A stretch of DNA of 64,000 nucleotides from Methylomarinovum tepidoasis (GCF_030294985.1 NZ_AP024718.1:620001-684000), one strand, 5' to 3'; shown: positions 19,140 to 28,932, counted from the stretch's first letter. Numbers and translations: made by a program. Notes: generated by a model from the letters alone, not told the origin.

Positions 19140-20171
19140 TCAGGGGGTGTCGAACAAATCCGGCGTCGTGTTTTCCGGCGGCGTCAGGCCGAAATGCAGA
19201 TACGCCCGGGGGGTCGCCATGCGCCCGCGGGGGGTGCGCATCAGGTAACCCTGCTGGATCAGGTAGGGTTCGAGCACGTCCTCGATGGTGCCGCGTTCCT
19301 CGCCGATGGCGGCGGCGAGGCTGTCGAGGCCGACGGGGCCGCCGTCGAACTTGCCGATCAGGGTCTTGAGGAGCTGGCGGTCGAGGGGATCGAAGCCGCA
19401 GGGATCGACCTTGAGCATTTCCAGGGCGGCGGCGGCGATCTCGCGGCTGACCCGGCCGTCGCTTTTCACCTGGGCGTAGTCGCGCACCCGCCGCAGCAGG
19501 CGGTTGGCGATGCGGGGCGTGCCGCGGGCACGGCGGGCGATCTCCTCGGCGCCGCCCGCGTCGATCTCCAACCCCAGGATGCGGGCGGAACGGGTGACGA
19601 TTCTGCCCAGATCGGCGACCGAATAGAACTCCAGACGCTGGACGATGCCGAAGCGGTCGCGCAGGGGCGAGGTCAGCAATCCGGCGCGAGTGGTGGCGCC
19701 CACCAGGGTGAAGGGCGGCAGATCCAGCTTGATGGAACGGGCCGCCGGGCCCTCGCCGATGACGATGTCGAGCTGGAAGTCCTCCATCGCCGGATACAGC
19801 ACTTCCTCCACCACCGGGCTGAGGCGGTGGATCTCGTCGATGAACAGCACGTCGTGGGATTCCAGGTTGGTGAGAATGGCGGCCAGATCGCCGGGTTTCT
19901 CCAGCACCGGCCCGGAGGTCTGGCGCAGGTTGACCCCCATCTCGGCGGCGATGATGTGGGCCAGGGTGGTCTTGCCCAGCCCCGGCGGGCCGAAGATCAG
20001 CACGTGGTCGAGGGCCTCGCCGCGCCCCCGGGCGGCCTCGATGAAGATCGCCAGCTGCTCCTTGAGCTGGGGCTGGCCGATGTAGTCTTCCAGCCGGCGG
20101 GGGCGGATGGCACGGTCGAGGGCAGCCTCGTCGCGGCTTTGGACGGGGGTGACGAGGCGCTCCGCGGTCAT
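19140..20171 (-). CDS. ruvB: Holliday junction branch migration helicase RuvB
   Basis: A 343-residue AAA+ motor driving branch migration with RuvA. It begins [30 protein letters not shown]-type; Walker [16 protein letters not shown] is at about 61-75 and Walker [11 protein letters not shown] at about 114-123. The sensor [19 protein letters not shown] and the C-terminal winged helix ([21 protein letters not shown]) are present. The start overlaps the ruvA stop by 4 bp. Confidence 0.98.
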   Translation of the reverse strand: MTAERLVTPVQSRDEAALDRAIRPRRLEDYIGQPQLKEQLAIFIEAARGRGEALDHVLIFGPPGLGKTTLAHIIAAEMGVNLRQTSGPVLEKPGDLAAILTNLESHDVLFIDEIHRLSPVVEEVLYPAMEDFQLDIVIGEGPAARSIKLDLPPFTLVGATTRAGLLTSPLRDRFGIVQRLEFYSVADLGRIVTRSARILGLEIDAGGAEEIARRARGTPRIANRLLRRVRDYAQVKSDGRVSREIAAAALEMLKVDPCGFDPLDRQLLKTLIGKFDGGPVGLDSLAAAIGEERGTIEDVLEPYLIQQGYLMRTPRGRMATPRAYLHFGLTPPENTTPDLFDTP

Positions 20172-20758
20172 CGGCTCCCCACCTGCTTCAACGCCAACCG
20201 GATCAGTTCCTCCACCGAATCGGCCTCGCCTGCCACCTGCTTCAGCAACCGCCCGGCTTCGGCAGGTTTGAAGCCGAGGGCCACCAGCGCCTCGATGGCC
20301 TCGGCCACCGGATCGGCGGCTGTGCCGGCGGGCAGGGTGACGATGGCGTCGGACGGTTGCGGGAGGCGGTCGCGCATTTCGACGATGAGGCGCTCGGCGG
20401 TCTTCTTGCCGATGCCGGGAAGGCGCTGGAGGGTGGCGGCGTCGCCGAATTCGATGCAGCGGTGGAAGTCCTCGCAGCTCAAACCGGAGAGGATCGCCAG
20501 GGCCATCTTGGCACCCACGCCGTTGACCCGGATCAGGGCGCGGAACAGGGCACGTTCGGCCTCGGTGGCGAAACCGAACAGGGTGTGGGCCTCCTCGCGC
20601 ACCACCAGATGGGTGTAGAGCATCACCTCTTCGCCGGTTTCCGGCAACTGGTAGAAAGTGGACATGGGGGCGTCCACCTCGTAACCCACGCCGCCCACGT
20701 CGAGCAGCAGGGAGGGCGGTTGCTTGAGGGCCAGACGGCCACGGAGGAAACCGATCAT
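20168..20758 (-). CDS. ruvA: Holliday junction DNA-binding protein RuvA
   Basis: A 196-residue tetrameric Holliday-junction binder. It starts [20 protein letters not shown]; two helix-hairpin-helix motifs occur at about 70-90 ([17 protein letters not shown]) and 105-125 ([20 protein letters not shown]). The C-terminal RuvB-interacting domain is at about 150-196 ([20 protein letters not shown]). I place the start at 20758, with GGAG nine bases upstream, rather than a TTG five codons earlier. Confidence 0.97.
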   Translation of the reverse strand: MIGFLRGRLALKQPPSLLLDVGGVGYEVDAPMSTFYQLPETGEEVMLYTHLVVREEAHTLFGFATEAERALFRALIRVNGVGAKMALAILSGLSCEDFHRCIEFGDAATLQRLPGIGKKTAERLIVEMRDRLPQPSDAIVTLPAGTAADPVAEAIEALVALGFKPAEAGRLLKQVAGEADSVEELIRLALKQVGSR

Positions 20759-20773
20759 GGGGATGGGCTCCAA

Positions 20774-20888
20774 AAAAGGCGGAGGGGATGTCCAGCTGCA
20801 GGGCGTACCCGGCCTGGATGGCCGGGTATCGAGCTTACAGGGACGTACTGGCAGCGTCCCGGAAGCTGGACATTCCCTCCGCCTTTCC
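20774..20888. repeat. REP/palindromic element between ruvC and ruvA
   Basis: A large imperfect palindrome fills the ruvC-ruvA gap. Left arm AAAGGCGGAGGGGATGTCC (from about 20776) pairs with right arm GGACATTCCCTCCGCCTTT (to about 20886). Inside are two smaller hairpins: ACCCGGCC...GGCCGGGT (about 20807-20827) and GGGACG...CGTCCC (about 20840-20860). It shares the GGAGGGGA...TCCCCTCC-type ends and internal hairpin layout with the element inside czcA. It may also act as a transcription attenuator between the two genes. Confidence 0.7.
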
Positions 20889-21386
20889 TCATCGTTCCGA
20901 CACCGCCAGCCGCTGCCGGGTCTGTTGATAATGGGCGTGGCACAGAGCCACGGCCAGAGCGTCGCTGGCGTCCAGGGCCAGTTCGCCGCGGAAGTTGAGC
21001 AGCAGCTTCACCATGTACTGCACCTGCTGCTTGTCCGCCCCGCCCCTGCCCACCACCGCCTGCTTGACCTGGCGGGTGGCGTATTCGTGCACCGGCAGGC
21101 TCCTTGCCAGACCGGCGCAAATGGCCGCCCCGCGGGCCTGGCCCAGCTTCAGGGCGGAATCGGCGTTCTTGTGCATGAAGACCTGCTCCACCGCCACCAC
21201 CTCCGGCCGCCAGGTCTCCACCACCTCCAGGATGCCGTCGTAGATCGCCTTGAGGCGGGCGGGAAAATGCCTGGCTGCTGTGGTCACACAGCCGGCCGCC
21301 ACCAATCGCAGCCGGGCGCCTTCGGCGTCGACGATGCCGTAGCCGGTGATCCGGGAGCCGGGATCGACGCCGAGAATCCGTACCAT
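20889..21386 (-). CDS. ruvC: Holliday junction resolvase RuvC
   Basis: A 165-residue endonuclease resolving Holliday junctions. It begins [20 protein letters not shown], with the catalytic Asp8. Glu at about 69 (VVAVEQVF), then [19 protein letters not shown], and Asp residues in [17 protein letters not shown] complete the RNase-H-like site. It directly follows yebC (adjacent bases), the standard yebC-ruvC order. Confidence 0.97.
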   Translation of the reverse strand: MVRILGVDPGSRITGYGIVDAEGARLRLVAAGCVTTAARHFPARLKAIYDGILEVVETWRPEVVAVEQVFMHKNADSALKLGQARGAAICAGLARSLPVHEYATRQVKQAVVGRGGADKQQVQYMVKLLLNFRGELALDASDALAVALCHAHYQQTRQRLAVSER

Positions 21387-22133
21387 CTAGGCGATCTTTT
21401 CCAGCACGTCCTCGCTGATGTCGGCGTTGGAATAGACCTGCTGCACGTCGTCCAGATCCTCCAGCCGCTCCAGCAGGCGGATCATCTTCTCCGCATCCCC
21501 GGCATCGAGGTGAACGGTGGTGCTGGCGCGCATGGTCACTTCCGCCGACTCCGGCTTCAGACCGGCGTTTTCCAAGGCTTTTTTGACCGCCTCGAAGTCT
21601 TCCGGCGCGGTCAACACTTCGATGCTACCATCGTCGTGGGTGATGACATCCTCGGCCCCGGCCTCCAGCGCCGCTTCCATGATGGCGTCCTCGTCGCTGC
21701 CGGCGGGAAAGTTGATCACCCCGGCCTTGCTGAACAGATAAGCCACCGAACCGTCGGTGCCCAGATTGCCGCCCGCCTTGGTAAAGGCGTGGCGCACCTC
21801 GGCCACGGTGCGGTTGCGGTTGTCGGTCAGGCAATCGACCATCACCGCCACCCCGCCGGGCCCGTAACCCTCGTAGCGGACCTCTTCGTAGTTGCTGTCG
21901 TCACCGGCGCCGGTGCCCTTGTTGATGGCCCGCTGGATGGTGTCCTTGGGCATGTTGTGGGACAGGGCCTTGTCGATGGCGGCGCGAAGGCGCGGATTGT
22001 TGGCCGGATCGCCCCCGCCCATGCGGGCGGCCACGGTCAGCTCGCGGATCAGCTTGGTGAAGATCTTGCCGCGCTTGGCGTCCTGCGCGCTCTTGCGATG
22101 GCGAATGTTCGCCCATTTGCTGTGTCCTGCCAT
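21387..22133 (-). CDS. yebC: YebC/PmpR family transcriptional/translational regulator
   Basis: A 248-residue TACO1/YebC family protein. It begins [22 protein letters not shown] and contains [21 protein letters not shown], the family signature. Proposed roles are DNA-binding regulation and relief of ribosome stalling; the specific role here is unknown. Upstream of ruvCAB as in most bacteria. Confidence 0.95.
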   Translation of the reverse strand: MAGHSKWANIRHRKSAQDAKRGKIFTKLIRELTVAARMGGGDPANNPRLRAAIDKALSHNMPKDTIQRAINKGTGAGDDSNYEEVRYEGYGPGGVAVMVDCLTDNRNRTVAEVRHAFTKAGGNLGTDGSVAYLFSKAGVINFPAGSDEDAIMEAALEAGAEDVITHDDGSIEVLTAPEDFEAVKKALENAGLKPESAEVTMRASTTVHLDAGDAEKMIRLLERLEDLDDVQQVYSNADISEDVLEKIA

Positions 22134-22175
22134 AGTCTCTCGTCACGGTTGGTCAAATCGCTTCATTATACCCAC

Positions 22176-23255
22176 TCAGCCGAGCCAGTGACCGAAGCGG
22201 TCGCGCCAGCGCGTCAGCCACCGGGCCAGATTGCGAGGCCAGAGGCGGATGGCGGCGGGACCGTCGCGCACCACCAGATCACCGCCGTACAACGGCCCCT
22301 GATGCCGCCCCAGATAGGCTTCCAGGGACCACAGCAGCTGATCCTTCTCGCGCCCGGAAAGGCCGCCGAGGGGATCGGGGCGATCTTCCGCCTGAGCGGT
22401 TTCGGGATCGCGCATCGCCGCCACCTCGGCCTCCCGCCGTGCCTCGGCCGCTTCTCTGAGACGGGCCTGACGGGCCAGACGTTCCTGCTCCAGTTCCGCC
22501 TCCCGGCGCTGGCGCTCGGCCCGCAGGGCCAGTTCCGCCTCCCAGGCGCGGCGGCTGTCCTCGGTTTCGGCCGCGGTCCGCGCCTGTTCCGCCTCCCGCC
22601 GCAGCTGCCACACGTTTCGTTCGTGCTCCAGACGCGCCTCTTCCAGAGCCTGGCGCCGGGCGTCGTGTTGCCGCTGGGCGGCCAGACGGCGCTGATGCAG
22701 TATCTGGCAGACCCGCTCGTACAGCATTCCCGTCTGAGCCGGCACGTCCTCGGTGAACCGCAGTTGCAGGCGGCACAGGGCGCGGCACTGAAGATGATGG
22801 CGGGTCAGGGTTTCGTTGACGGCGGCGGCGATGGCTCCGGCGGCCTTGCCCGGCGCCTCCCCCAGCCATTCCTGCGCCTCCAGGGCGAAAACCTCACGCT
22901 CGACCACGTCGGTGACGAGCGTCATCAGCTGCTCCGGGACATGGGCATCCGGCGCCGCCAGAAATTCGGGATGACGGCGCACGTATTCGAGCGTGACCTG
23001 ATAATGCAGCGTCAGCCGCACCCCCAGGCGGCACAAACCGTCGTACAGCGCATGTTCGAACGCGGTGGACCAGCGGCATACCGGCAGCGGCTGAAGGCGG
23101 TGATAGAAGCGCGGGCGGAATCCGGGCGGCCGCAGATACAGCCGCTCCCAGGGACCGACCCGCACCCGGACCAGACAACGGCCGGGTTCGAAATCCGGCT
23201 CCCATACCGCCGGCTCCGGGTCTTCCCGCGTCAGCTGATCGAACCAATCGCTCAT
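22176..23255 (-). CDS. Unknown protein with long charged coiled coil
   Basis: A 359-residue protein I do not recognise. Residues about 1-180 form a globular domain rich in Arg, Trp and Tyr. Residues about 185-290 are a highly charged Glu/Arg/Ala coiled coil (for example RREAELEQERLARQARLREA). The last 60 residues return to a folded segment ending WRDRFGHWLG. I use the start at 23255 (MSDWFDQLTRED), where the ATG overlaps the upstream gene's stop by 4 bp; the longer frame to 23657 only reads antisense-like sequence of that gene. It is translationally coupled to a membrane protein and probably works with it. Confidence 0.7.
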   Translation of the reverse strand: MSDWFDQLTREDPEPAVWEPDFEPGRCLVRVRVGPWERLYLRPPGFRPRFYHRLQPLPVCRWSTAFEHALYDGLCRLGVRLTLHYQVTLEYVRRHPEFLAAPDAHVPEQLMTLVTDVVEREVFALEAQEWLGEAPGKAAGAIAAAVNETLTRHHLQCRALCRLQLRFTEDVPAQTGMLYERVCQILHQRRLAAQRQHDARRQALEEARLEHERNVWQLRREAEQARTAAETEDSRRAWEAELALRAERQRREAELEQERLARQARLREAAEARREAEVAAMRDPETAQAEDRPDPLGGLSGREKDQLLWSLEAYLGRHQGPLYGGDLVVRDGPAAIRLWPRNLARWLTRWRDRFGHWLG

Positions 23256-24478
23256 GAAGGCTCCCCGGTATCCGCTTTCTCCTTGTGGCGGTGTTTCTTC
23301 AGGTGGCGGGACAGCTCTTCCGCCAGCAGCGAATACAGCCCCGGAGCGAACTCCACCCGCTGACGGTCCACTCGCCGCAGCAGTCCGCGCTGGAGCAGCA
23401 GGCCGATGGCGAACAGCCGCGGGCCGTCGTCGATCCGGCGCGCCCGGGCGACCGGATCCTGGCGCAGATCCAGCTCCAGCTCCCCGTTGCGGTTGATTCG
23501 AAAGCCGCGGAACTGGGTCAGGAGGCGCAGCGCCAGATGCTTCTCGTCCTCGCTCATGGGCGCCGGCACGCTCAATTCCAGCCGGTAGGACAACAGCACG
23601 GTGAACAGGTCCACCATCGCCGCGCACAGAAACGCGAACCAGGAAAACGACTGCCACATCGCCAGCGACGGCTGCGGCTTCTCCGTGATGCGGCTGAAGG
23701 GCGGCAGATGCGGTTCGGCCAGGGTCCGGCCGCCGAAACGGGCGGAGACGGCGTTGAACCGCACCTGCAACTGGTGCAGCCGGTCCATCACCTGGCGGTA
23801 AACATTCCGGTCGGGACGGTCACCGTCGAGCCGGCCGAGCAGCGTCTGTAACCGGACGATGGCAGCCTGAACCGGCTCCAGCGCCTGCTGCAACGATTGC
23901 AGCCGCGCCTGCTGGCGGTCGGCCGCCGCCTGATACTGACGCCAGAACGGTCCCTTGCCGACGAGCCCCCGGTAGCGCGGCGGGATCACCGGGTGGGTGC
24001 CGAAATAGGCCGCCCGCGCTTCCTCCTCCGCCCGGGCCACGGCCTGGCGCTGTTTCTCCAGCAGGGCTCCCGAAGCCTGCTGCAATCCCGCCAGCCAGTC
24101 CTCCACCTGGCGCCGCACCTGATCGAGGCGTTCGGTGCGGAGACGGCTCTGATGGGCGATCTCGTAAAATTTGAAGTAGGAGAAGGAAACCGACACCGCC
24201 AGGGCGATAAGCAGCGACAGGCCGATCGCCAGGGCCCGCAGGGGATCGGCGCGCCAATGCACCGAGGCCAGCTCCAGGGAACAGATGACGACGATGGACT
24301 GCACCGCCACGGTGATGATGAAGGCGATCCAGGGGGTGATGAACCCCGCCATGCCGTAATAGGTGGTGAACCCGGATGCCAGACTCAGCCCCAGAACGAT
24401 GGGGATGGTCCACAGGCGCAGCAGGCTGACGAACACCGTCTGGGTCTGATCGATCTTGTGGGCGAGCCAGCCGGTCAT
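23252..24478 (-). CDS. Unknown multi-pass membrane protein with central coiled coil
   Basis: A 408-residue membrane protein. Three hydrophobic helices lie at about 17-105 (FVSLLRLWTIPIVLGLSLAS; FITPWIAFIITVAVQSIVVI; LAIGLSLLIALAVSVSFSYF). A Gln/Arg-rich coiled coil follows at about 120-235, then one more helix at about 275-300 (FSWFAFLCAAMVDLFTVLLS), and a C-terminal soluble domain with a winged-helix-like pattern (LLLQRGLLRRVDRQRVEFAPG). No known family is evident. The start at 24478 is the first ATG after a stop-free but non-conserved stretch. The layout suggests a scaffold or mechanosensing-like complex, but this is speculation. Confidence 0.7.
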   Translation of the reverse strand: MTGWLAHKIDQTQTVFVSLLRLWTIPIVLGLSLASGFTTYYGMAGFITPWIAFIITVAVQSIVVICSLELASVHWRADPLRALAIGLSLLIALAVSVSFSYFKFYEIAHQSRLRTERLDQVRRQVEDWLAGLQQASGALLEKQRQAVARAEEEARAAYFGTHPVIPPRYRGLVGKGPFWRQYQAAADRQQARLQSLQQALEPVQAAIVRLQTLLGRLDGDRPDRNVYRQVMDRLHQLQVRFNAVSARFGGRTLAEPHLPPFSRITEKPQPSLAMWQSFSWFAFLCAAMVDLFTVLLSYRLELSVPAPMSEDEKHLALRLLTQFRGFRINRNGELELDLRQDPVARARRIDDGPRLFAIGLLLQRGLLRRVDRQRVEFAPGLYSLLAEELSRHLKKHRHKEKADTGEPS

Positions 24479-24602
24479 GATGCAACCGTGAGGCAATGAA
24501 ACGGAAATCCATTCTACCCCGCACCGATTGCGCTTGCATGTCACCTGCCGATGGGCTATCAATCCCGAAACCGAAGCCAATTTCCGACTGAAGGAGTCCG
24601 TT

Positions 24603-25370
24603 ATGCGCATCTGGCCATTGTTCCTGTTGCTGCTCGCCGTGCTGAGCCCGGCGCTGCCGGCCGCCGATCTGACCCGCCAGCAGGTCATCGCCCTGCTGCG
24701 CCAGGCCACGCCCGACAGACCGGCGGACCTGCGGCGCAAGGATCTGAAGAATGTCGATCTTTCCAGCCTGGATCTACGCCATGCCGATCTGTGGGGGGCC
24801 GATCTGCGTTACGCCGATCTGTCCCACGCCAACCTCCAGGGCCAGAACCTGGATCTGACGGTGATGCGCGGGACCAAGCTGGTGGGCGCCAATCTGGAGG
24901 GGGCGAGCATCTTCGGCGTCATCATGATCGACGCCGATCTTACCGGGGCCAACCTGAGGAACACCCGGGTCGTGGCCACCCTGGACCGGGCCAAGCTGGT
25001 GGAGGCGGACCTCGAAAACGCCTACTGGGGTGCCGACATGAAAAACCAGAGCATGGGCCTGATGCGCGCCAGCTGCAACAAGGCGGATTTCACCGGCGCC
25101 AATCTCAAAAACGCCGACTTCAACCGCGTCCTGCTGCGCTTCGCCAGACTCGACAAGGCCGGAATGGAAAACATCGATCTATTCCGCGCCGATCTTTCCG
25201 GCGCCAGCCTGCGCCAGGCCCGCCTCCAAAATGCCGACCTGCGCGAGGCCCACCTGGACAACGCCGACTTCACCGGGGCGGATCTGCACGGCGCCAGACT
25301 CGACGGCGCCCTGGGGCTGGACAGCGCCGCCGGCCTGAAACGGCCGTTTCCGAAAATCGTGATTCACTGA
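24603..25370 (+). CDS. Secreted pentapeptide-repeat protein
   Basis: A 255-residue protein with a signal peptide (1-20, ending PAADL) and then about 30 tandem A(D/N)LXX pentapeptides (residues about 50-240; for example ADLWGADLRYADLSHANLQG). They should fold as a right-handed quadrilateral beta helix. The short N-terminal segment LTRQQVIALLRQATPDRPAD precedes the repeats. AAGGAG precedes the ATG at 24603. Export to the periplasm makes a gyrase-protecting (Qnr-like) role unlikely. It overlaps the convergent ppk stop by 7 bp. Function unknown. Confidence 0.85.
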   Translation: MRIWPLFLLLLAVLSPALPAADLTRQQVIALLRQATPDRPADLRRKDLKNVDLSSLDLRHADLWGADLRYADLSHANLQGQNLDLTVMRGTKLVGANLEGASIFGVIMIDADLTGANLRNTRVVATLDRAKLVEADLENAYWGADMKNQSMGLMRASCNKADFTGANLKNADFNRVLLRFARLDKAGMENIDLFRADLSGASLRQARLQNADLREAHLDNADFTGADLHGARLDGALGLDSAAGLKRPFPKIVIH

Positions 25371-27418
25371 CCCTGCCGATCCGCCAGCAGCTGCGCCTGG
25401 GCTGAGAACGGCCTGCCCCGGCGCCGCACCCGGCGGTATTCGCCATCGGAACGCAGCTCCCAGGCGCCGGCGGTGTCACGCAGGTAATAGCGCAGCGCCT
25501 CGCGGATCGCCTGGCGCTTGAGGGGGCGGGGCTGGATGGGGAAGGCAACCTCGACCCGGCGGTGCAGGTTGCGGATCAGCCAGTCGGCGCTGGAGCCGTA
25601 CACCACCGGATCGCCGTCGTTGCCGAAGTAAAACACCCGGCTGTGCTCCAGGAAGCGGCCGAGGACCGAGCGCACCCGGATGTTCTCCGACAGTCCCTCG
25701 ACGCCGGGCCGCAGGCAACAGATGCCACGGACGATGAGGTCGATGCGCACCCCCGCCTGAGAGGCGGCGTAGAGGGCGTCGATGAGCTCCGGGTCCTCCA
25801 GACCGTTCATGCGCGCGATGATGCGCCCCTTGCGGCCTTGGCGCGCCAGATCCGTTTCCTGTTGGATGCGGTCGAGGAGGAAGCGGTGGAGGCCGAAAGG
25901 CGCCTGGACCAGCTTGTTGAGCGCCACCGCGTGGCCCAGACCGGTGAGCTGGAGAAACACCCGCTGCACGTCCTCGGCCAGCACCGGATCGGCGCTGAGC
26001 AGGCCGATGTCGGTGTAGAAACGGGCGGTGATCTCGTGATAGTTGCCGGTGCCCAAATGGATGTAACGGCGTACCCCCTCCCCTTCGCGGCGCACGATCA
26101 GCAGCATCTTGGCGTGGGTCTTGTAACCCACCACTCCGTAAACCACGTGGACACCGGCCTGATACAGGCGTTCGGCGAGACGGATGTTGTCGGCCTCGTC
26201 GAAGCGGGCCCGCAGCTCGATCACCGCGGTCACCTCCTTGCCGTTCCCGGCCGCCTGCACCAGGGCGTCGGCGATGGCCGAGCGTGAGGCGGTGCGGTAC
26301 AGGGTCTGGCGGATGGCGAGCACGTCCGGATCGGCGGCGGCCTGGCGCAGCAGATCCACCACTGGGGTGAAGGCGTCGTAAGGATGGTGCAGCAGCACCT
26401 CGCCGCGGCGCAGGACGGCGAAATAATCCTCCTCGTCTTCCAATCGCGCCGGCAGCGCCGGGGTGAAATCGGGAAACTTGAGATCGGGACGGGGAACCTC
26501 GTCATAGACCGATTCGAGCCGGTGCAGATTGACCGGCCCGTTGACCCGGTACAGGTCTTCCGCTTCCACCTGCAGCTGACGGCACAGGTATTCCGCCACG
26601 GCCTCGGGGCAGTTGTCCGCCACCTCCAGGCGCACCGCACGGCCGAAGCGGCGCTGCTGTTCCAGCCGTCCCTGGAGCTCGCGCTTGAGGTCCTCCATTT
26701 CCTCCTCGTCGATGTAAAGCTCGGTGTCGCGGGTGACGCGGAACTGATAGCAGCCTTCCACCGTCAGCCCTGGAAACAGCTCGCCGACGAAGGCGTGGAT
26801 CACCGAGGACAGGAACACGAAGGCGATGCCCTCTTCGGCCACCTCGTCAGGCAGCTTCACCAGCCGCGGCAGGGTGCGGGGAATGGGAATCAAAGCGTAG
26901 CGGTGGCTGCGCCCGAAGGCGTCCTTGCCGTGGAGGCTGACGATGAAATGCAGGTTCTTGTTGGCGATGCGCGGGAACGGATGGGCCGGATCGATGCTCA
27001 GGGGCGTCACCACCGGCAGCACCCACTGGCGCATGTAATCGGCCAGCCAGGCGCGCTGCCGCTCGTTCCAGTGGTCCCGGCGGAGGAAGTAAATGTCCTC
27101 GCCGGCCAGGGCTGGAATCAAATCCGCATTGAGTAGGCGATACTGGTCGTCGATCATCGCCCGCACCCGGGAGCGCAATGCTTGCAGCAAGGCGACCGGA
27201 TCGGCCTTGTCCACCCCGGTTTCGCGCACCTTGAGCGCGATCTTCTGCTTCACCGCGGCCACCCGCACCTCGAAGAACTCGTCCAGATTGGAGCTGGAGA
27301 TACACAGAAAGCGCAGCCGCTCCAGCAGCGGCAGGGACTCATCCTCGGCCATCGCCAGCACCCGGCGATGGAAGGCCAGCAGGCTCAGCTCACGGTTGAG
27401 ATAGCGGGGTTCGGACAT
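25364..27418 (-). CDS. ppk: Polyphosphate kinase 1
   Basis: A 684-residue PPK1 that makes polyphosphate reversibly from ATP. The N-terminal domain begins YLNRELSLLAFHRRVLAMAED. LLHHPYDAF is the HPYDAF motif of the catalytic core. KTHAKMLLIVRREG contains the phospho-acceptor His, and YIHLGTGNYHEITARFYTDIGL and ARMNGLEDPELIDALY are further signatures. Length is typical. It appears monocistronic; no ppx follows. Confidence 0.97.
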   Translation of the reverse strand: MSEPRYLNRELSLLAFHRRVLAMAEDESLPLLERLRFLCISSSNLDEFFEVRVAAVKQKIALKVRETGVDKADPVALLQALRSRVRAMIDDQYRLLNADLIPALAGEDIYFLRRDHWNERQRAWLADYMRQWVLPVVTPLSIDPAHPFPRIANKNLHFIVSLHGKDAFGRSHRYALIPIPRTLPRLVKLPDEVAEEGIAFVFLSSVIHAFVGELFPGLTVEGCYQFRVTRDTELYIDEEEMEDLKRELQGRLEQQRRFGRAVRLEVADNCPEAVAEYLCRQLQVEAEDLYRVNGPVNLHRLESVYDEVPRPDLKFPDFTPALPARLEDEEDYFAVLRRGEVLLHHPYDAFTPVVDLLRQAAADPDVLAIRQTLYRTASRSAIADALVQAAGNGKEVTAVIELRARFDEADNIRLAERLYQAGVHVVYGVVGYKTHAKMLLIVRREGEGVRRYIHLGTGNYHEITARFYTDIGLLSADPVLAEDVQRVFLQLTGLGHAVALNKLVQAPFGLHRFLLDRIQQETDLARQGRKGRIIARMNGLEDPELIDALYAASQAGVRIDLIVRGICCLRPGVEGLSENIRVRSVLGRFLEHSRVFYFGNDGDPVVYGSSADWLIRNLHRRVEVAFPIQPRPLKRQAIREALRYYLRDTAGAWELRSDGEYRRVRRRGRPFSAQAQLLADRQGQ

Positions 27419-27576
27419 CGGGGCTCCTGGTTGCGGTGGACGGCGCCAAGTTTAACCGATGTTGGCGAACCTCTCCGTTTCCTGGTTTGCCAGACGGGTG
27501 TCATAGTAACGACTTGTCCATGAGTGACGACAATCCGCGCTGGATACAGAACCTTCCCTACAAATCAACCTACAAA

Positions 27577-28236
27577 TCAATGCTTTATGTGTTTAAGTTG
27601 GTGCTTATACGGCACGAATCCCCACAGGGAAAGACGAAAGCGGTTTTCCAATACTGGGTCCATACAGAATCCAGCATGAACGCTTTTGACCGGTGGAGAA
27701 ACATCAGCCTGGATTTGGGAACGAAACAGATCTATGGCTTCCTGGAGGGAAAAACCGGCACCCACTGTATCCAAAACCGTTGTAAACAGTTCGACGTCAA
27801 GGCCAGCAATATCGGTTGAAATCACATAATAGGCAGATTGAAATGCGGCGACATCATAACCACAGTCTTTAATATGGGGCAAAACGGTGGTTTCCCAAAA
27901 ATCCGGAAAAGATTGCCCTACTTCACTGAGACAAGAAACATAAGCCAATCCGAAAGGCATGGAAGGGATTCCATCAAAGAAGAAATCCGGATTTGAATTT
28001 AGGAAATATGTTCCCAGAGTCACCGGTTCATATTGGACCTTCACCATATCGAGCAGCGTTTGCATCAGCTCGGTAGGGCGTTCGTACTGTCCTGACAATT
28101 CGAAACCGACCTTGGGTTCCGAGTCATCCGACTTAGAATCAAGGTCGGCCAGAAAACAATAAATAGCACTAAGCAGATGTTCTATATGCGACTTGAATGT
28201 GTTAGGATCTCTTGTAAGAGGTTTTTTATTTTTCAT
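27577..28236 (-). CDS. Hypothetical protein in AT-rich island
   Basis: A 219-residue acidic protein that I do not recognise, with no signal peptide or membrane helix. The sequence is rich in Phe, Tyr and Asp (for example FLNSNPDFFFDGIPSMPFG). Base composition is clearly lower in GC than the flanking ppk and jet genes, which indicates transfer. It lies 47 bp downstream of the HhH-GPD-like gene on the same strand, so the two may form one unit. The intervening bases are strongly AT-rich. Confidence 0.6.
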   Translation of the reverse strand: MKNKKPLTRDPNTFKSHIEHLLSAIYCFLADLDSKSDDSEPKVGFELSGQYERPTELMQTLLDMVKVQYEPVTLGTYFLNSNPDFFFDGIPSMPFGLAYVSCLSEVGQSFPDFWETTVLPHIKDCGYDVAAFQSAYYVISTDIAGLDVELFTTVLDTVGAGFSLQEAIDLFRSQIQADVSPPVKSVHAGFCMDPVLENRFRLSLWGFVPYKHQLKHIKH

Positions 28237-28283
28237 GCGATCTTTACATAATTTATTTTATGGTTTTTGCATTCCCTCTTTAT

Positions 28284-28919
28284 TCAATTGTTTATTATTT
28301 TCAACCCTTTATCAGCAGAAAACCGCCAAATAATAATATCCACCACATGTCTTGAAAGATTATATCTTTCACTTAAAAAACCCACTAATTCATTTACTGT
28401 CGTATCACAATTTCTAGCTGCGCGCTCCAACCAAACATCCGGTTTTGCAGAATCCAATAGACCTATATTTTTAGCCAAATGGTACTTGGTTATCTTTCCT
28501 ATGCCAGGAAGATGTTCTAAGATATCAACACCTTCTTCCTTTAGACGCTTCTTAAAATTAGAAAATCCCTCTTCATATACCATCTTAGCCCCGGATAAAA
28601 AATTTCTTGCCTTTCTCTCATTATTAAAAACTCGCAGTACTGGCTTAATAGAACGCATCCTATATAATCTATCGGGGTCAAAATTCTTGAAAGCGCGAGC
28701 TAAGCTTTCAAACCTACCGTCCAGAACGTCTGCACTAAAACCACTCGTATAAACAACCCAACAATACTCAGATAAAAATCTTTTGAATCTCAAGTTTCTA
28801 AATGTTTGACTATCTATTGAAGAAGCCCACTCAATTAAATCTGGGTATTTATCTTCACAGTATGCTCTTGCCACTTCAAACAACTCTATAGCTTTATCCT
28901 GGCGCATTAGCTTCCCCAT
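28284..28919 (-). CDS. HhH-GPD DNA glycosylase-like protein in AT-rich island
   Basis: A 211-residue protein with a helix-hairpin-helix at about 135-150 (EHLPGIGKITKYHLAKNIGL) followed by KPDVWLERAA. That pairing matches the LPGxGxxTA...vDxHvxR arrangement of HhH-GPD base-excision glycosylases and keeps the catalytic Asp. The N-terminal half (about 1-110) is divergent. It has no Fe-S cysteine set. The gene is AT-rich and its start lies about 14 bp from the IS481 inverted repeat, so its own promoter may have been displaced. A role in phage or plasmid defence is inferred from location only. Confidence 0.6.
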   Translation of the reverse strand: MGKLMRQDKAIELFEVARAYCEDKYPDLIEWASSIDSQTFRNLRFKRFLSEYCWVVYTSGFSADVLDGRFESLARAFKNFDPDRLYRMRSIKPVLRVFNNERKARNFLSGAKMVYEEGFSNFKKRLKEEGVDILEHLPGIGKITKYHLAKNIGLLDSAKPDVWLERAARNCDTTVNELVGFLSERYNLSRHVVDIIIWRFSADKGLKIINN

Positions 28920-28932
28920 AGATAATCCTGAT

